Of a stretch of 64,000 nt of DNA, positions 46,603-58,262 are shown piece by piece; positions within the stretch are counted from its first letter, which is position 1; each line of letters starts with the position of its first letter. The notes beneath the pieces are model-generated. The model made no database searches, was not told the DNA's origin, and worked only from the letters and a program-made list of their open reading frames with translations. Source of the stretch: Capra hircus. Its lineage: Eukaryota > Chordata > Mammalia > Artiodactyla > Bovidae. Where the stretch lies: the NCBI RefSeq assembly GCF_001704415.2, contig NC_030826.1, positions 60,345,362 to 60,409,361 of the forward strand. Reading direction: 5' to 3'. The position numbers were made by a program, and so were the translations under genes.

Positions 46603-48175
46603 CTTCAAAATAGTATGTGAGTGGGGTGGGGTTTCCTATAGATCAAATAGCTGGTAATTGTCAAAGCTGAGTGATGAGTATATGGTGGTTCATTGTCTGT
46701 CTGTCTTTGACTATGAGCGAAACTTTCCAAAATAGAAAGATTTTCTTGAATAGCTACTGAATCACATAAAATTCTCTTCTAATAGTTGAAAAAGAGGAAC
46801 AGAAAAAAAGAGGCAAAGAGTGGGTTCTGTATCCCAGAGCCTCTGGAGGGAGCCTGACACCTCTTTTCCGTGGGGTCCCTAAAGAGTCAGACACGACTGA
46901 ATAACAAAAACAGACTTGCTTGACTCAGGGTTGCGACAAACCTTCAATTCGTAAAACTTGGAATATCTGCAAAGCGCAGGGAAGCGAAGCCCAATAAACA
47001 AGGTTTGCCTGTATTAGAAACGGATGCTGAATTTCACTAATGCCTTTTCACTATTTACTGAAATAATCCAGTGTCCTTCCAGCTATACCCAAGCCGCCAT
47101 GCTCTCTAATAAATGCATTTCTTGCTCTTTCTCTTTCTGCTTTCTTTCTTTCACCACCTCATTTTCACTCTTTTTCCTTCTCAACTGCTTCTGCCGCGGG
47201 CCTCCCTGAGGAACCCGTGTGTCTGCATCGCGTGCGGCAGTAGAACCTTGGAGCCTACTAATCCCGGGATTCAAGTAACATCGACAAGGTCTTAACTTGA
47301 CAATGCAAGGGGGCAAAACAAAGTTAAGGAATTCAATGCCAACAGGAAGAAACAGGTAGTCCTAGATGGTCCTTGGGGGAGTGGGGGGCGTGCCCTTCTC
47401 TAGAACAAAGGAGATGATGCTGACTTCCTTTCGTTTCTTTCTAACTCGATGCCAAGGAAGAAATACACCCTTTCCCCAGGCCTGTGGCACATTCTGAAAT
47501 TCTTCACGTCCCAAGCCAGCAAGAAACAAGAAGGTAAAGAAGTCAGGGGCAAAACAATCTCAGAAAAGACAGCACGACTCTGCAGCTTGATGCTCCAGCC
47601 CTCCAGCCTGAACACACTCAGGAAGATCCTCTGGCCCACGGCTGCTTCTGCAGTATCTCTCACCTTCCTCTCCAGGGAGGCTGGACATTTTTGAGTCATG
47701 TTTTACAAACCACAGCCTGGCAAGACACCTTCTGTTCTGCGGCATCCTTTACTGGCTTAGTGCATCTCCCACTGGTGATATTTTTCTGATTAGAGGTTAA
47801 GGATGGTTGATTAAAAAATAAAGACTATGACAAAGCTTCAAGAAAACCACGAAATTTAAATGTGAGGTTTTCCGAAAAGAGAAAGCAAACAACTTGTTTT
47901 CTCATGCACATCTACTCAGGTTTCATTGCTATTTCAGATCCTCCTGGAACCCTTGAGGGAAAATTCCACAGTTCTACAGAAGGACTCAGGCGCTTATCTC
48001 ACCGCTATTAACAAATATTGCTTCGGGCGGGGCCAAAACTCAGGGTGTCAAAGAAGTGGAGTTCTCTAGTCTTGGTAACATGTCTAGAAATTGTTCCAGG
48101 CAGTCACCTTGAAACACGTAAATACCTCAGTTCTTCTCTGAGACTAATAACAAAAAAGGAAAAAAAAGTACAGCT
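46603..48175. other. Intron 1 sequence with no clear feature
   Basis: Only a 40-bp SINE-like scrap (cctaaagagtcagacacgac near 46878) was recognised. Confidence 0.5.
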
Positions 48176-48188
48176 GACCCCTAAATAA

Positions 48189-48403
48189 AGGGTTTCCAGG
48201 CGGCACTAGCAGTAAGAACCCACTTGCCAATGCAGGAGACACAGACGTGGGTGTGATCCCTGGGTCAGGAAGATCCCCTGGAGAAGGAACTGGCAACCCA
48301 CTCCAGTATTCTTGCCTGGAGAATCCTGTGGACAGAGGAGCCTGGAAGGCCACAGTCCATGGGATCACAAAGAGTCGGACCTGACTTAGCGCGCCCGCAC
48401 ACG
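48189..48403 (+). mobile_element. Bov-tA SINE with target duplication
   Basis: Perfect 13-bp flanks gacccctaaataa at 48176-48188 and 48404-48416 show recent insertion. Confidence 0.93.
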
Positions 48404-48434
48404 GACCCCTAAATAACACTGGTTTGAACTTCAC

Positions 48435-48648
48435 TGGGCCTCCCTGGTGGCTCAGACGGTAAAGCGTCTGCCTCCAATGTGGGAGACCCAGGTTCGATCC
48501 CTGGGTCTGGAAGATCCTCTGGAGAAGGAAATGGCAACCCACTCCAGTGCTCTTGCTTGGAAAATCCAGAGTGGACGGAGGAGCCTGGTAGTCTACAATC
48601 CATGGGGTCACAAAGAGTCGGACGCGACTGAGCGATTAAACTTTCAAC
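48435..48648 (+). mobile_element. Bov-tA SINE with target duplication
   Basis: Perfect 12-bp flanks tttgaacttcac at 48423-48434 and 48649-48660. Well preserved, with intact gggttcgatccctgg-like box B. Confidence 0.93.
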
Positions 48649-48984
48649 TTTGAACTTCACAGATCCACCTATAAGCGGATTTTTTCCCCAGTAAGTATGG
48701 TGTCTATATTTTCATCTTATAGTTCTTAAATTGTGGTGGAAAGCTTGCGCTCAGAGTTCACAATACATGGAATCAGAAGAACTAGGGATTGAGTTTTGAT
48801 TTTGTCCAAGCTGCTTGTACTTCCTGCCCCAGGTTAGTCATGTATCAATTCCTGCATTTATCGGTCCCTTTGTTTTTGAGGCAGAGACAGCAGTCTGCAG
48901 ATTTCTGACTGTGTGGAGGGGGCGGGTGGGGATGGGGGTTGGTGTCCAATCCCTGCATTGTTCAAGGGCAACATAAATTCCCTG

Positions 48985-49268
48985 GTGGGCTTCCCTGGTG
49001 GTCCCGTGGTTAAGAATCAGCCTGCCAATGCAAGGGACGTGGGTCGAATCACTAGTCCAGGAAGATCTCATATGCTGCGGAGCCACTTAGCACCTGTGCC
49101 ATCTCTCCTGAGCCCATGAGTCGAGAGCCAGTACTCTGCCACAGAGGTCTCTGCAGTGAGAAGCCCACACACTGCGACTAGAGAGGAGCCCTTGGAGACC
49201 ACAGCTAGAGAAAGCCCTCGAGCAGCAACGAAGACCCAGCACGGTGTTAACTGACTGCTTTCTAAAAA
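48985..49268 (+). mobile_element. CHR-type SINE, near full length
   Basis: gggcttccctggtggtcccg to agcaacgaagacccagcacg. Confidence 0.83.
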
Positions 49269-49302
49269 TGCCCTGTTGCACCCACAGAATGATCCACCTG
49301 CC

Positions 49303-49503
49303 TATCAGTGTGTGCGCGCCCAGTCGGGTCTGACTCCTTGCAACCCCATGGACTGTGGCCCGCCAGGCTCCTCTGTCCCTGGGATTCCCCGGGCAAGAAT
49401 ACTGGAGTGGATGGCCATTTCCTTCTCCAGGGGATCTTCCCGACCCAGGGATGGAACCCGCGTCTTCTGGCAGGATTATTTACCACTGAGCCATCAGGGA
49501 AGT
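49303..49503 (-). mobile_element. Bov-tA SINE
   Basis: cagtcgggtctgactccttg to ctgagccatcagggaag, reverse complement. Confidence 0.9.
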
Positions 49504-49581
49504 TATGTGATCAGAAACGGGAGAGAAAGATATAAATTTACATTTTGCCCCATGATGTCATATACACAGCTAACTATACAA

Positions 49582-49861
49582 CTGGAGAAGGCAATGGCAC
49601 CCCACTCCAGTATTATTGCCTGGAAAATCCCATGGAAGGAGGAGCCTGGTAGACTGCAGTCCATGAGGTCACTAAGAGTCGGACGCAACTGAGCGACTTC
49701 ACTTTCACTTTTCACTTTCATGCATTGGAGAAGGAAATGGCACCCCACTCCAGTGTTCTTGCCTGGGGAATCCCAGGGACGGGGGAGCCTGGCAGGAGGC
49801 CGTCTGTGGGCTCGCACAGAGTCGGACACGACTGAAGCAACTTAGCAGCAGCAGCAGCAGC
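49582..49861 (+). mobile_element. Bov-A2 dimer SINE with target duplication
   Basis: Two Bov-A units (each starting ggagaaggcaatggc or ggagaaggaaatggc) are joined by the ttcactttcacttttcactt linker and end in (AGC)n. Perfect 10-bp flanks aactatacaa at 49572-49581 and 49862-49871. Confidence 0.93.
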
Positions 49862-50369
49862 AACTATACAATTTCTCCAAGTTGGTTTTAATGGCTGACC
49901 AAAAATTCGAGGAGATGTTTTACAGTGATCCCTGGAAATACTAATTTTATAAGATTTTCTTGAAGTCGCAAGTCTGTATTGGATTGATTTCAATTGCATA
50001 TAATAGAGGGCGGTTCTCACAGGTTTTTATCCCTGGGGAGCAGGGTGAAGACCTGAGCACAGTGCCCACTAGCTTCTATACGTAATTAGCCCGGTTAAAC
50101 GGGAAAACAACTCAATATGGTGCTGAGAAGAAAGAGGCCTCGTGAGAAGGGACCAAGGCATTGTGCCCATCAGCTGCAAGGTCTTGAGAAGTTATTAATC
50201 AAAGCCCTGACTTTAAAATGAGAATACCAGTATCTATCAACAGCTTGGTGGGGCTGAACAGCAAACAGAGGCAGGACCCCTGAATAAATACGTGTTGAAT
50301 AAAAAAATATTGAAAGTTGCCAGCTCAGGTACACTGCTATTTTGGACAAGTGCTTTCTTTGTTGCTGTT

Positions 50370-51050
50370 TTAATTTATTTACTGACGTGTAGTTGATTTG
50401 GGCTTTCCGGGTGGCGTTAGTGGTAAAGAACTCGTCTCCCAATGCTGGAGACAAGAGATGCGGGTTCGATCCCTGGGTCGGGAAGATCCCCGGGAGGAGG
50501 TACAACACCCCACTCCAGTGCTCTTGCCTGGAGAATCCCATGGACAGAGGAGCCTGGCGGGCTGCAGTCCATGGGGTCACAAAGAGTCAGACACGACTGA
50601 AGCAACTTAGCGCGCATGCATAGTCGATTTACAATGATGTCAATCTCTGCTATCCGGCAGAGCGATTCAGTTACACACACATATATATACATTCTTTTTC
50701 ATATTCTGTTCCATTATGGTTTATCACAGGATATTGAATACAGCTCCCTGGGCTATATAGTAAGACCTTGTTCTTTCTTCATCCTGCATATAACAGCTTG
50801 CATCAGCTAATAAACACCAAATCCCCAGTCCCTCCCGCCGCCGCCGCCCGGCCCCTTGACAACCACGGGTCTGCTCTCGGTCTGTGAGTCTCTTTGTGTT
50901 TCACAGATGAGTTCCTTTGTGTCAAAGTTTAGATTCCGCACGGAAGTGATAACACACTTTATCCGCCTTTCTCTTTCCGGCTGACTTCACTGAGTATGAG
51001 CATCTCTAGGTCCACCCGTGTGACAGGCAGGTGCTTTCTTATTAACAGGT
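50370..51050 (-). mobile_element. L1 3' region split by a Bov-tA
   Basis: taatttatttactgacgtgt before the SINE, then ttccattatggtttatcaca, ccctgggctatatagtaaga and gactgagtatgagcatctct-type text after it: the reverse of the L1 3' UTR. Confidence 0.75.
50399..50626 (+). mobile_element. Bov-tA SINE inside L1
   Basis: gggctttccgggtggcgtta to cacgactgaagcaacttagc, with near-identical flanks tagttgattt and tagtcgattt. Confidence 0.9.
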
Positions 51051-51256
51051 AGAACTCGCGAGAATAGCGCACAGGCAACTAACAGCTGTTGAGAATGCAC
51101 AGCGTGGAAGGCATAGTTAGTGATCACTACAGCGGCACGGGGTTAGCTCCACCTCCTGCAGTACCACAGCCTTGTCCAGACAGGTAAGCAGATCAGCCAG
51201 CTTCCCCACAGAGTACAACTGTGTCTCATCCGTGGACTACTATTACCCTTGGTGCC

Positions 51257-51342
51257 TGATCGCTCAGTCATCCCCGACTCTTCGCGACCCCAGCATTGGC
51301 GGGCAGACTCTTCATGACTGAGGCCCCTGGGAAGCCCTGATT
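51257..51342 (-). mobile_element. Bov-tA SINE, internally deleted
   Basis: gatcgctcagtcatccccga joins directly to a head end cccctgggaagccc; the body is missing. Confidence 0.65.
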
Positions 51343-51712
51343 ACTCTTCCCCCACTGACTCCTAGAAGGATCCTTGCTGAAGTGTTTCGGGACAATACAC
51401 AAAACCTGGATGCAAAGGAAGACCTCCTGGGTTGCATCCCCTGCACACGCCTTCTGCTTCTCTGTCAAGACTTCTCTACGTCCAGGCTATGCAGCTGTTT
51501 ATAGGAACTAACGTGAAGCGACCTAGTTCTGTTTGGAAAGCCAGATTCCACTGAAAAGCTACGTTGCCATGGACTGGGCCTAAGGTATTTCAACCTTTCT
51601 GGACTTTAGTTCCCCTGATGCTAAGATGGAAAACATTCTGTCTGCAAACTAGGTACTCATCTCCGTAAATGCTCCTCGGGCATCTGATAGGAGTGCTGCA
51701 CCAGCTTCACTG

Positions 51713-51922
51713 TTGCTGCCGTTCACTGGCTAAGTCGTGTCAGACTCTCTGCGACCACCCTGGAGCCTTGCGATGCCCGGCTCCTCTGCCCACGGGATTC
51801 TCCAGGCAGGAACACTGGAGTGGGCTGCCAGGCTCTCCTCCAGGGGATCTTCCCGACCAAGGCATCCAGTCTGCGTCCCCTGCATCGGCAGGGGGGTTCT
51901 TTACCACTGAGCCACCGGGGGT
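51713..51922 (-). mobile_element. Bov-tA SINE
   Basis: ggctaagtcgtgtcagactc to ccactgagccaccgggggt, reverse complement. Confidence 0.88.
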
Positions 51923-52063
51923 CATCAGCTTTATAGATACTGTCATAAAGTTCCTACCATGAGAGAGCTTGGCAGTGTGTTTGTAAACTAACACCCTTCC
52001 CCCAAGGGGATTTCTGTTCAAATTGCTAAGCCTGTTCCCTGTTCCCATAAATGACTTTCAGCA

Positions 52064-52277
52064 GGGGTCGACTCATTGGAAAAGACCCTGATGCTTGAAA
52101 GATTGAGGGCAGGAGGAGAAGGGGACCACAGAGGATGAGATGGTTGGATGGCATCACCCACTCAACAGACATGAGTCTGAGTAAACTCCGGGAGCTAGGG
52201 AAGGACAGGGAGGCCTGGCAGGCTGCAGTCCACGGGGCCGCAGAGTTGGACACGACTGAGTGACTGAACGACAGGAG
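52064..52277 (+). mobile_element. BovB LINE 3' end
   Basis: tcgactcattggaaaagacc to gacacgactgagtgactgaa. It stops about 50 bp before the minisatellite. Confidence 0.9.
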
Positions 52278-52326
52278 GATATGTCAGTGGCTACTTCAGA
52301 GTTGTGACTGTGCTCCTGTTTGCGAA

Positions 52327-55082
52327 GCACTGGGTCTCAGGGATGTTTGTGTGTGTGTGTGTGTGCATGTGTGTGTGTGTGTGGAGCGCTGGGTCTCAGG
52401 GATGCTTGTGTGTGTGTGCGTGTGTCTATGTGTGTGTATAGCACTGGGTCTCAGGGGTGCTTGTGTGTGTGTGTGTGTGCATGTGTGTGAGGGTGTGTGT
52501 GCGTGTGTGTGTGAGGGTGTGTGTGTAACACTGGGTCTTAGGGATGCTTGTGTGTGTGCATGTGTGTGCGTGTGTGTGTGCATGTGCATGTGTGTGTGCG
52601 TGCATGCGTGCATGCGTGCGTGTGTGTAACACTGGGTCTTAGGGATGCTTGTGTGTGTGTGCACGTGTGTGTGAGGGTGTGTGCATGTGTGTGTGAGGGT
52701 GTGTGTGTGCGAGTGTGTGTAACACTGGGTCTTAGGGATGCTTGTGTGTGCGCATGTGTGTGCATGTGTGTGCATGTGTGTGCACGTGTGTGCGTGTGTG
52801 CATGCGTGTGTGCGTGCGTGTGTGTAACACTGGGTCTTAGGGATGTTTGTGTGTGTGTGTGCACGTGTGTGTGTGTGAGGGTGTGTGCATGTGTGTGTGA
52901 GGATGTGTGTGTGTGTGTAACACTGGGTCTTAGGGATGCTTGTGTGTGTGCATGTGTGTGTGCATGTGTGTGTGTGTGCATGTGCATCTGTGTGTGCATG
53001 TGTGCATGCATGCGTGCGTGTGTGTAACACTGGGTCTGAGCGATGCTTGTGTGTGTGTGTGCACGTGTGTGTGTGAGTGTGTGTGTGTGTGAGGGTGTGT
53101 GCATGTGTGTGTGAGGGTGTGTGTGTGCCTGTGTGTGTGTGTAACACTGGGTCTGAGCGATGCTTGTGTGTGTGTGTGCACGTGTGTGTGTGAGGGTGTG
53201 TGTGTGTGAGGGTGTGTGCATGTGTGTGTGAGGGTGTGTGTGTGCCTGTGTGTGTGTGTAACACTGGGTCTTAGGGATGCTTGTATGCGTGTGCATGTGC
53301 GTGTGCGTGCATGCGTGTGTTCATGCATATGTGTGTGCATGTGTGCACATGTGTGTGTGCGTGCATGTGTTGTATGTGTGCATGTTTGTGTGCGTGTGTG
53401 CATGCGTGTGTGCATGCGTGTGCATGTGCGTCTGTGTGCGTGTGTGCGTGTGTGCATGCATATGTGTGTGCATATGTGTGCGTGTGTGTGAGGGTGTGTG
53501 TGTAACACTGGGTCTTAGGGATGCTTGTGTGTGTGCGTGTGTGTGAGTGTGTGCGTGTGTGTGTTAGGGTGTGTGCGTGCGTGTGTGTTTGTGTAACACT
53601 GGGTCTTAGGGATGCTTGTGTGTGTGTGCATGTGTATGTACATATGTGCATGCGTGCCTGGGTGCGTGTGCATGTGTGTGCGTGTGTGTGCATGCATGTG
53701 AGCATGTGCATGTATGTGCGTGTGTGTGTGTGCATGTGTGTGCATATTGCATGTGTGTGGTGTGTGTGCATGTGTGCATGAGTGTGTGTGCGTGTGCGTG
53801 CATGTGCATGCGTGCATGCGTGCGTGTGTGCGTGCATGTGTGTGTGTAGCACTGGGTCTCAGGGATGCTTATGTGTGTGTGTGTATGCATGTGTGTGCGT
53901 GTGTGAGGGTGTGTGTGCGTGTGTGTGTGAGGGTGTGTGTGTGTGTAACACTGGGTCTTAGGGATGCTTGTGTGTGTGTGCGTGTGTGTGCATGTGTGTG
54001 CGTGTGTGCGTGCGTGCATGTGTGTGTGCGTGCATGCGTGCGTGTGTGCGTGCATGTGTGTAACACGGTCTTAGGGATGCTTGTGTGTGTGTGCACGTGT
54101 GTGTGTGAGGGTGTGTGCGTGTGTGTGTGCGAGTGTGTGTAACACTGGGTCTTAGGGATGCTTGTGTGTGCGCATGTGTGTGCATGTGTGTGCATGTGTG
54201 TGCACGTGTGTGCGTGCGTGCGTGCGTGCGTGCATGTGTGTAACACTGGGTCTTAGGGATGTTTGTGTGTGTGTGCACGTGTGTGTATGAGGGTGTGAGG
54301 GTGTGTGCATGTGTGTGAGGGTGTATGTGTGCGCGCGCGCGTGTGTGTGTGTAACACTGGGTCTTAGGCATGTTTGTGTGTGTGTGCATGTGTGTGAGGG
54401 TGTGTGCATGTGTGTGAGGGTGTGTGTGTGCGCGCGCGTGTGTGTGTAACACTGTGTCTTAGGGATGTGTGTGTGTGTGTGCATGTGTGTGAGGGTGTGT
54501 GCATGTGTATGTGCGTGTGTGTGTGTAACACTGGGTCTTAGGGATGTTTGTGTGTGTGCATGTGTGTGAGGGTGTGTGCGTGTGTGTGAGGGTGTGTGTG
54601 TGTGAGTGTGTGTGTGTAACACTGGGTCTTAGGGATGCTTGTGTGTGTGCATGTGTGTGCGCATGTGTGCGTGCATGTGTGTGCGTCGTGTGCGTGTGTG
54701 CATGTGTGCGTGCGTGTGCGTGCGTGCGTGTGTGTGCATGTGTGTATGTGCATGTGTGCGTGTGTGCGTGCATGTGTGTGTGTGCGTGCATGTGTACGCA
54801 CATGTGTGTGCGTGCGTGCATGAGTGTGCATGCATGCGTGTGTGCATGCGTATATGTGTGCGTGTGTGTGTGCGTGTGTGTGCATGTGTGTGTGCATTCG
54901 TGCGTGTGTGTGCATGCGTATATGTGTGCGTGTGTGTGTGCGTGTGTGCATGCGTGTGTGTGCATGTGTGCGTGCGTGTGTGCATGTGTGCATGTGTGTG
55001 CATGTGTGCATGTGTGTGCATGTGTGTGTGCATGCGTGTGTGTGTGCATGCGTGCATGTGTGTGTGTGCGTGCGCGCGTGTG
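52327..55082 (+). repeat. GT-rich minisatellite with a recurrent 18-bp core (at least 22 copies)
   Basis: Each unit starts with a core close to cactgggtcttagggatg, followed by 35-230 bp of (TG)n/(TGCA)n/(TGCG)n text and often gtgtgagggtgtgt blocks. Cores start near 52328, 52385, 52442, 52530, 52629, 52717, 52828, 52920, 53027, 53144, 53261, 53504, 53597, 53849, 53948, 54063, 54141, 54242, 54353, 54449, 54527 and 54619. After the last core an irregular TG/CA/CG tract runs to 55082. It is antisense to MAP2K6 in intron 1, where the transcript would carry CA repeats. Long open frames rich in Cys-Val or His-Thr here are repeat artefacts. Confidence 0.97.
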
Positions 55083-56294
55083 GCAATGGCTCCTCTCGAT
55101 ATCACAGAAGGGGGCTCCTACTCCACTGGCAAATTCCTTGATCCTTGCATCCTGTCAGGAATCTCAACCTCATGCTTCTTACTTCCTGTCAGAGGATTTA
55201 CCAGTCTCAGGCTAAACACTCATGGTCACCGAGCCTCTGAAATCAGCCAGAAACCTTAATATTCAAAATAAAATAAATGCTGATTCCTAAGATGTCCATG
55301 TTCACTCTTGCCATTTCTGCTTGACCACGTCCAATTTACCTTGATTCCCACTCAGAATTGTTCTAGGAATGATATGTTCCAGACCTAATTTTAGCACAGA
55401 GTTCTTAAGTTTAAAACCTCAGGCTGTTTATCAAAATATACATTAATGAAATTATGAAAAGACACCGACTTTCCAAAAAAAAAAAAAGGTCACTGTGGGG
55501 AGTAAAATAAGGACGCAGTATGTCATGAAACAAGCCAGGATCTAAGGGGAGTTTGGGGTTTTCTGGTACATTTGTCACTACTTTCTAAAAAATGATGGGA
55601 AATTTGGGCAACAGTCCAGCCAAGCAAAGAAGTCAGTCGGGGACAGAGACCAGAGAAATGCCCAGCGATGGTGGGGTGCGATCCCCGTGGATGTGATGGG
55701 GTCAGCAGCACAGAGGAGAGAGGTTAGACTAGGAGAAGGGCGCGGAGGGTCCCTCTCCAAGACAGGAGGAAAGGACATAAAGAGTGACAACAGAGAAAAT
55801 TCAGTGTGAAGGGAAGTGTTGCCATATGACAGGGTGTTCTGCCAAGATTTCCCATGGGGTCCAGGAAATATGCGGCCAAGAAGCATTAGAAGCAGCCAGT
55901 TGGTCAGCAGAGGAGCTCTTGGAGTTTCAAATGAAATTTCACCAAGGAGACTTGCAGAGCGTGGGCTCCTGAGGAAGTAGCTAATGTTCTGTGAGAAACA
56001 CAAGAGAAAACCCCGACAAGCAGCTCAGTTACGTAGCACTGCAAAGTAGGCAGGGGCAGCCCAAACTCTTTCCTTCCTAGAAACTCCTCCATTCCAAAGC
56101 TGCTCATCATAAAACCTGACAACAAGGGTCAAAGCGGTTCCCAGCTCAAGAACCGTCCGTGAGTCCCCAAGGTCGCATGTGCGTACCTGATATGTTTTAC
56201 TCTTCAGTGAATTTTAGAAAGTTTGTTACTTAAGAGCTGGAGTTCTTCAACTGCAGAGCTGCAAACCTCAAGGTCTCCAGTAGATCCGGACGTT
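55083..56294. other. Intron 1 sequence with no recognised feature
   Basis: Unique-looking sequence with an A-run near 55478-55488. Confidence 0.5.
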
Positions 56295-56507
56295 ACTTCT
56301 GCTCTTCGAGTTTTATTACAGCAGTTTTATTGAGACATAATTCACATAATATAGTTCCTTATTTAAAATGCATAGTTCAACGGCTTTTTGCACATTCAGA
56401 ACTGTACAACCATCCTTGCAATCAACTCTACAAGATGCTCATCACCCACCAAAGAAGCATCACGCCTCTAAGCAGTCATCCTTCATCCTCCTCCTTCCGG
56501 TCGTGTT

Positions 56508-56696
56508 GTTGCTGATGTTTAGTCGCTCAGTCGTGTCCGACTCTGTGCGACCCCACGGGCTGTAGCCCTCCAGGCTCCTCCACCCATGGGATTCTCCAGG
56601 CAAGAGTACTGGAGTGGGCTGATACTTCCTTCTCCCGGGGATCTTCCTGACCCAGGGATCAGGTGGATTCTTTGCCGCTGAGCCATGAGGGGTAAC
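56508..56696 (-). mobile_element. Bov-tA SINE inside L1
   Basis: gtcgctcagtcgtgtccgac to ccgctgagccatgaggggta; the head is shortened. Confidence 0.88.
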
Positions 56697-57175
56697 CACT
56701 AACCTATATCCTGTCTGTAGATTAGCCGATTCTTGGCGCTTCATGTAAATGAAATGCTTTCAATGAAGCATCGTTTTAAAGGCTCATCCACACTGTTCGC
56801 TGTCGCAGCACTTCCTCCTTTCTGTTACCCAATCATATTTTATCCTGCAGACATGCCGCATTGTATTTCTTCATCCATCAGTTGACATTTAGATTGTCCC
56901 ACTTTTTAGCTATTATGAACAATGCTGCCTATGGACATGCATGAACATGGTTGGATGCGGACGTAAATTTTCAACTCCCTTGAGTATACGTACACCCAGG
57001 AGTGAAATTACTCTAATTTTTAATCTTTTATTTGAAAGTGCCAAACTTTCAAACTTTGAAACTGCCAAAGCAGCTAAACCATTTTACATTTTCATCAGCA
57101 ATGAATGAATGTTCCAATTTCCCTGCATTCCTTGCCAACACTTATTTTCTATGTTTTGGATAATAGTCATCTTAG

Positions 57176-57456
57176 GGGGGAGAAGGCGATGGCGCCCCAC
57201 TCCAGTACGCTTGCCTGGAAAATCCCATGGATGGAGGAGCCTGGTAGGCTACAGTCTATGGGGGTCTCGAAGAGTTGGACACGACTGAGTGCCTTCACCT
57301 TCACTTTTCACTCTCATGCATTGGAGAAGGAAATGGCAACCCACCCCAGTGTTCTTACCTGGAGAATCTCAGGGACAGAGGAGCCTGGTGGGCTGCCGTC
57401 TATGGGGTCACACAGAGTTGGATACGACTGAAGCAACTTAGCAGCAGCATCAACTG
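57176..57456 (+). mobile_element. Bov-A2 dimer SINE inside L1
   Basis: Two Bov-A units with the ttcacttttcactctcatgc linker, flanked by catcttag at 57168-57175 and 57457-57464. Confidence 0.9.
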
Positions 57457-57956
57457 CATCTTAGTGGATGTGAAGTGGTATCTCAATGTGGTTTGCATTT
57501 CTCTGACAATAACATTGAACATAATTCATGTATTTATTGACCATTTATATATCTTCTTGGAGAAACATCTGTTCAAATTCTTTATTGTTTTTTAATTGGG
57601 TTATTTGTCTTTTTATTATTAAGCTGTAAAAGTTCTTTCTAGAACTAGTCTCTAGAAAGATATATAGTTTATAAATATTTTCTCTCATTCCATGGGTTAT
57701 CTTTTTACTTTCTTGATGATGTCTTTTGCCATACAAAAGCTTTTAATTTTGATGAAGCCCCTTTTCATAGTTCCTTGTGGGTTTGTTGTTATATCTAAGA
57801 TAACACTGCCTAATTCAAGGTCATGAAGATTTATACCTATGTGTTATTCTAAGGGCTTCACAGTTTTAGTTCTTACATTTAGGTCTTTGATTCACTTTGA
57901 AGCAATTTTTGTATGTGGTGTAAGGTGGGACTTAAATTCACTCTTCTGCATGTGGA

Positions 57957-58262
57957 AAGGAGATCAAACCAATCAATTCTAAAGGAAATCGACTCTGAAT
58001 ATTCACTGGAAGGACTGATGCTGAAGCTGATGCTTCAATACTTGGGCCACCTGATGCGAAGAGCTGACTCATCGGAAAAGACCCTGATGCTGGCAAAACT
58101 GAAGGCAGGAGGAGAAGGGGAGACAGAGGATGAGATGGTCGAATGTCATCACTGATTCAACAGACATGAGTCAAACAAGCAAAGTCTGGGAGACGATGAA
58201 GGACAAGGAAGCCTGGTGTGCAGCAGTTCATGGGATCACAGTCTTAACTATGGAACAACAAC
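57957..58262 (+). mobile_element. BovB LINE 3' fragment inside L1
   Basis: gagatcaaaccaatcaattc to ggatcacagtcttaactatg. Inserted opposite to the L1 orientation. Confidence 0.9.

Noticed and set aside
52530..54640. Interstitial telomeric sequence
   Set aside because: The TTAGGG hexamers are single, about 100 bp apart and embedded in a longer core, not tandem.
52327..55082. CRISPR-like spaced repeats
   Set aside because: The core recurs at irregular spacing with GT-repeat spacers in a mammalian intron. Spacers are not unique and no cas genes exist here.
52296..55259. Very long open frames (up to 322 residues) rich in His-Thr or Cys-Val on both strands
   Set aside because: They are translations of the GT/CA minisatellite. 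All frames of an alternating dinucleotide tract lack stops, so openness carries no coding information.
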